From the NCBI GenBank assembly GCA_963791805.1, contig CAWBTU010000004.1, positions 1,175,245 through 1,239,244 on the forward strand: a stretch of DNA of 64,000 nucleotides, read 5' to 3'. Origin of the DNA: JACMJL01 sp963791805. GTDB lineage: Bacteria > Bacillota > Clostridia > Clostridiales > Clostridiaceae. Below, piece after piece: positions 63,425 through 64,000 of the stretch. The position numbers and the translations under genes are program-made. How positions within the stretch are numbered: the stretch's first letter is position 1; the number at the start of each line of letters is the position of its first letter. The notes below the pieces were generated by a model. That model saw nothing but the letters and a program-made list of their open reading frames with translations, did not search any database and was not told the origin of the DNA.

Positions 63425-64000
63425 TTAATAATCCCCTCTTCCTTCAGTATTAACTTTAAATTTTACATTTACTTTGATGTCAGAATCACATATTATAGTG
63501 TTCCAATCCACTCCAGTTCCCCTTCCATATTTTGCAACAGCATTTCTTCCTAAATCTAACACATCCACTTTATACTCATATTTAATTTTATTTATAGAAT
63601 CATTACATTGTTTTTCTAAATTGTTTTTCATATCCTCTTCATATTTTTTTAATTCTTTTGCATCACTAGTTACATCTTTATATAAACCATTTGAAACTAA
63701 TTCACCTTCTATGTCTAAATTTATTATAAATCTATACTTATTCCCTTCTTTATAGCATTTAACCTTTCTTTTTGATGTGGCATAGCAACTGATCATATTT
63801 TTCTGAATCCTTTTGTAATGTAAGAATTCCTTTAACATTGCTTTCCTTTAAAATATTTATCATTTTAGCCTCATTTATATTTGATTTTGCTACCATTTTA
63901 TACCCTTTAAAAATAGCTAACCCTGTAGTTTCCATGCCTTTATCTTTTATTGTGATATATGGTAATAGAACATTTCTTCCTTCTGCATCCATCCTAACTA
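63425..64000 (-). pseudogene. Ger(x)C family spore germination protein, frameshifted, 5' part outside window
   Basis: The frame enters from the right edge (LLPYITIKDKGMETTGLAIFKGYKMV ... ILTLQKDSEKYDQLL), and near 63775-63790 it changes to SCYATSKRKVKCYKEGNKYRFII, ending VDVLDLGRNAVAKYGRG ... SDIKVNVKFKV at 63425. This is the C-terminal domain of Ger(x)C lipoproteins, the third component of nutrient germinant receptors (GerAC type). gerA-A and gerA-B partners would be outside the window. A frameshift or a sequencing error interrupts it. Confidence 0.78.

Overview
The window is low-GC, gene-dense DNA from a spore-forming anaerobic Firmicute, most like Clostridium sensu stricto. Supporting signs are a CotF-type coat protein, a Spo0E-like phosphatase, a Ger(x)C germination protein at the right edge, a cytosolic PAS sensor kinase, CWB2 cell-wall repeats, strong GGAGG ribosome sites with some TTG/GTG starts, and an anaerobic-type glycerol-3-phosphate dehydrogenase trio. 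No rRNA, tRNA, CRISPR array or intact insertion sequence was seen.

Layout. 0-9 kb: a partial ECF sigma gene, an SdpR/SdpI-like pair, a Cd/Zn P-type ATPase behind an ArsR/CadC-type operator, a PepV dipeptidase, an OmpR-type two-component pair with signal peptidase I. 9-12.3 kb: a LytTR regulator and its probable SpoB-type kinase, separated by nfeD-floA and an unlisted 54-codon gene. 12.4-17.2 kb: two low-complexity proteins, surE with a frameshift, coat-protein genes and a transglutaminase lipoprotein. 17.3-24.3 kb: the carAB-argGH operon. 24.6-37.8 kb: an orphan PAS kinase, a CWB2-GH18 exoprotein, a ZnuA-like lipoprotein, DegV, glycosyltransferases, manA, hisC and small enzymes. 37.9-42.4 kb: an intact BceRS-AB-type peptide-sensing/detoxification module with a TTACA-N4-TGTAA box. 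44-46.6 kb: two diguanylate cyclases flanking a Spo0E-like gene. 46.8-53.2 kb: the glycerol regulon, with two leader terminators that look like GlpP antitermination targets. 53.5-57.8 kb: a CheY-like protein, remnants of a nickel-related cluster (EcfT, HypB, DUF3842) and two DUF4177 genes around a MerR-like gene. 58-63.4 kb: a graveyard of a peptide/ABC-transporter/two-component locus with nonsense, frameshift and deletion lesions, including an in-frame histidine-kinase::permease chimera. The edge holds a frameshifted Ger(x)C gene.

The least explained signals are two families of non-coding repeats. One is a pair of about 195-nt imperfect hairpins (14.4 and 43.2 kb, opposite orientations) with an almost identical 56-57 nt apical core but diverged, still self-complementary arms. 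The other is a roughly 120-nt intergenic element with a variable but base-paired hairpin, present three times in the first 9 kb. Both look like structured RNA or hairpin-DNA elements. Several frameshifts lie in short A/T runs, so sequencing error must be excluded before they are read as biology.
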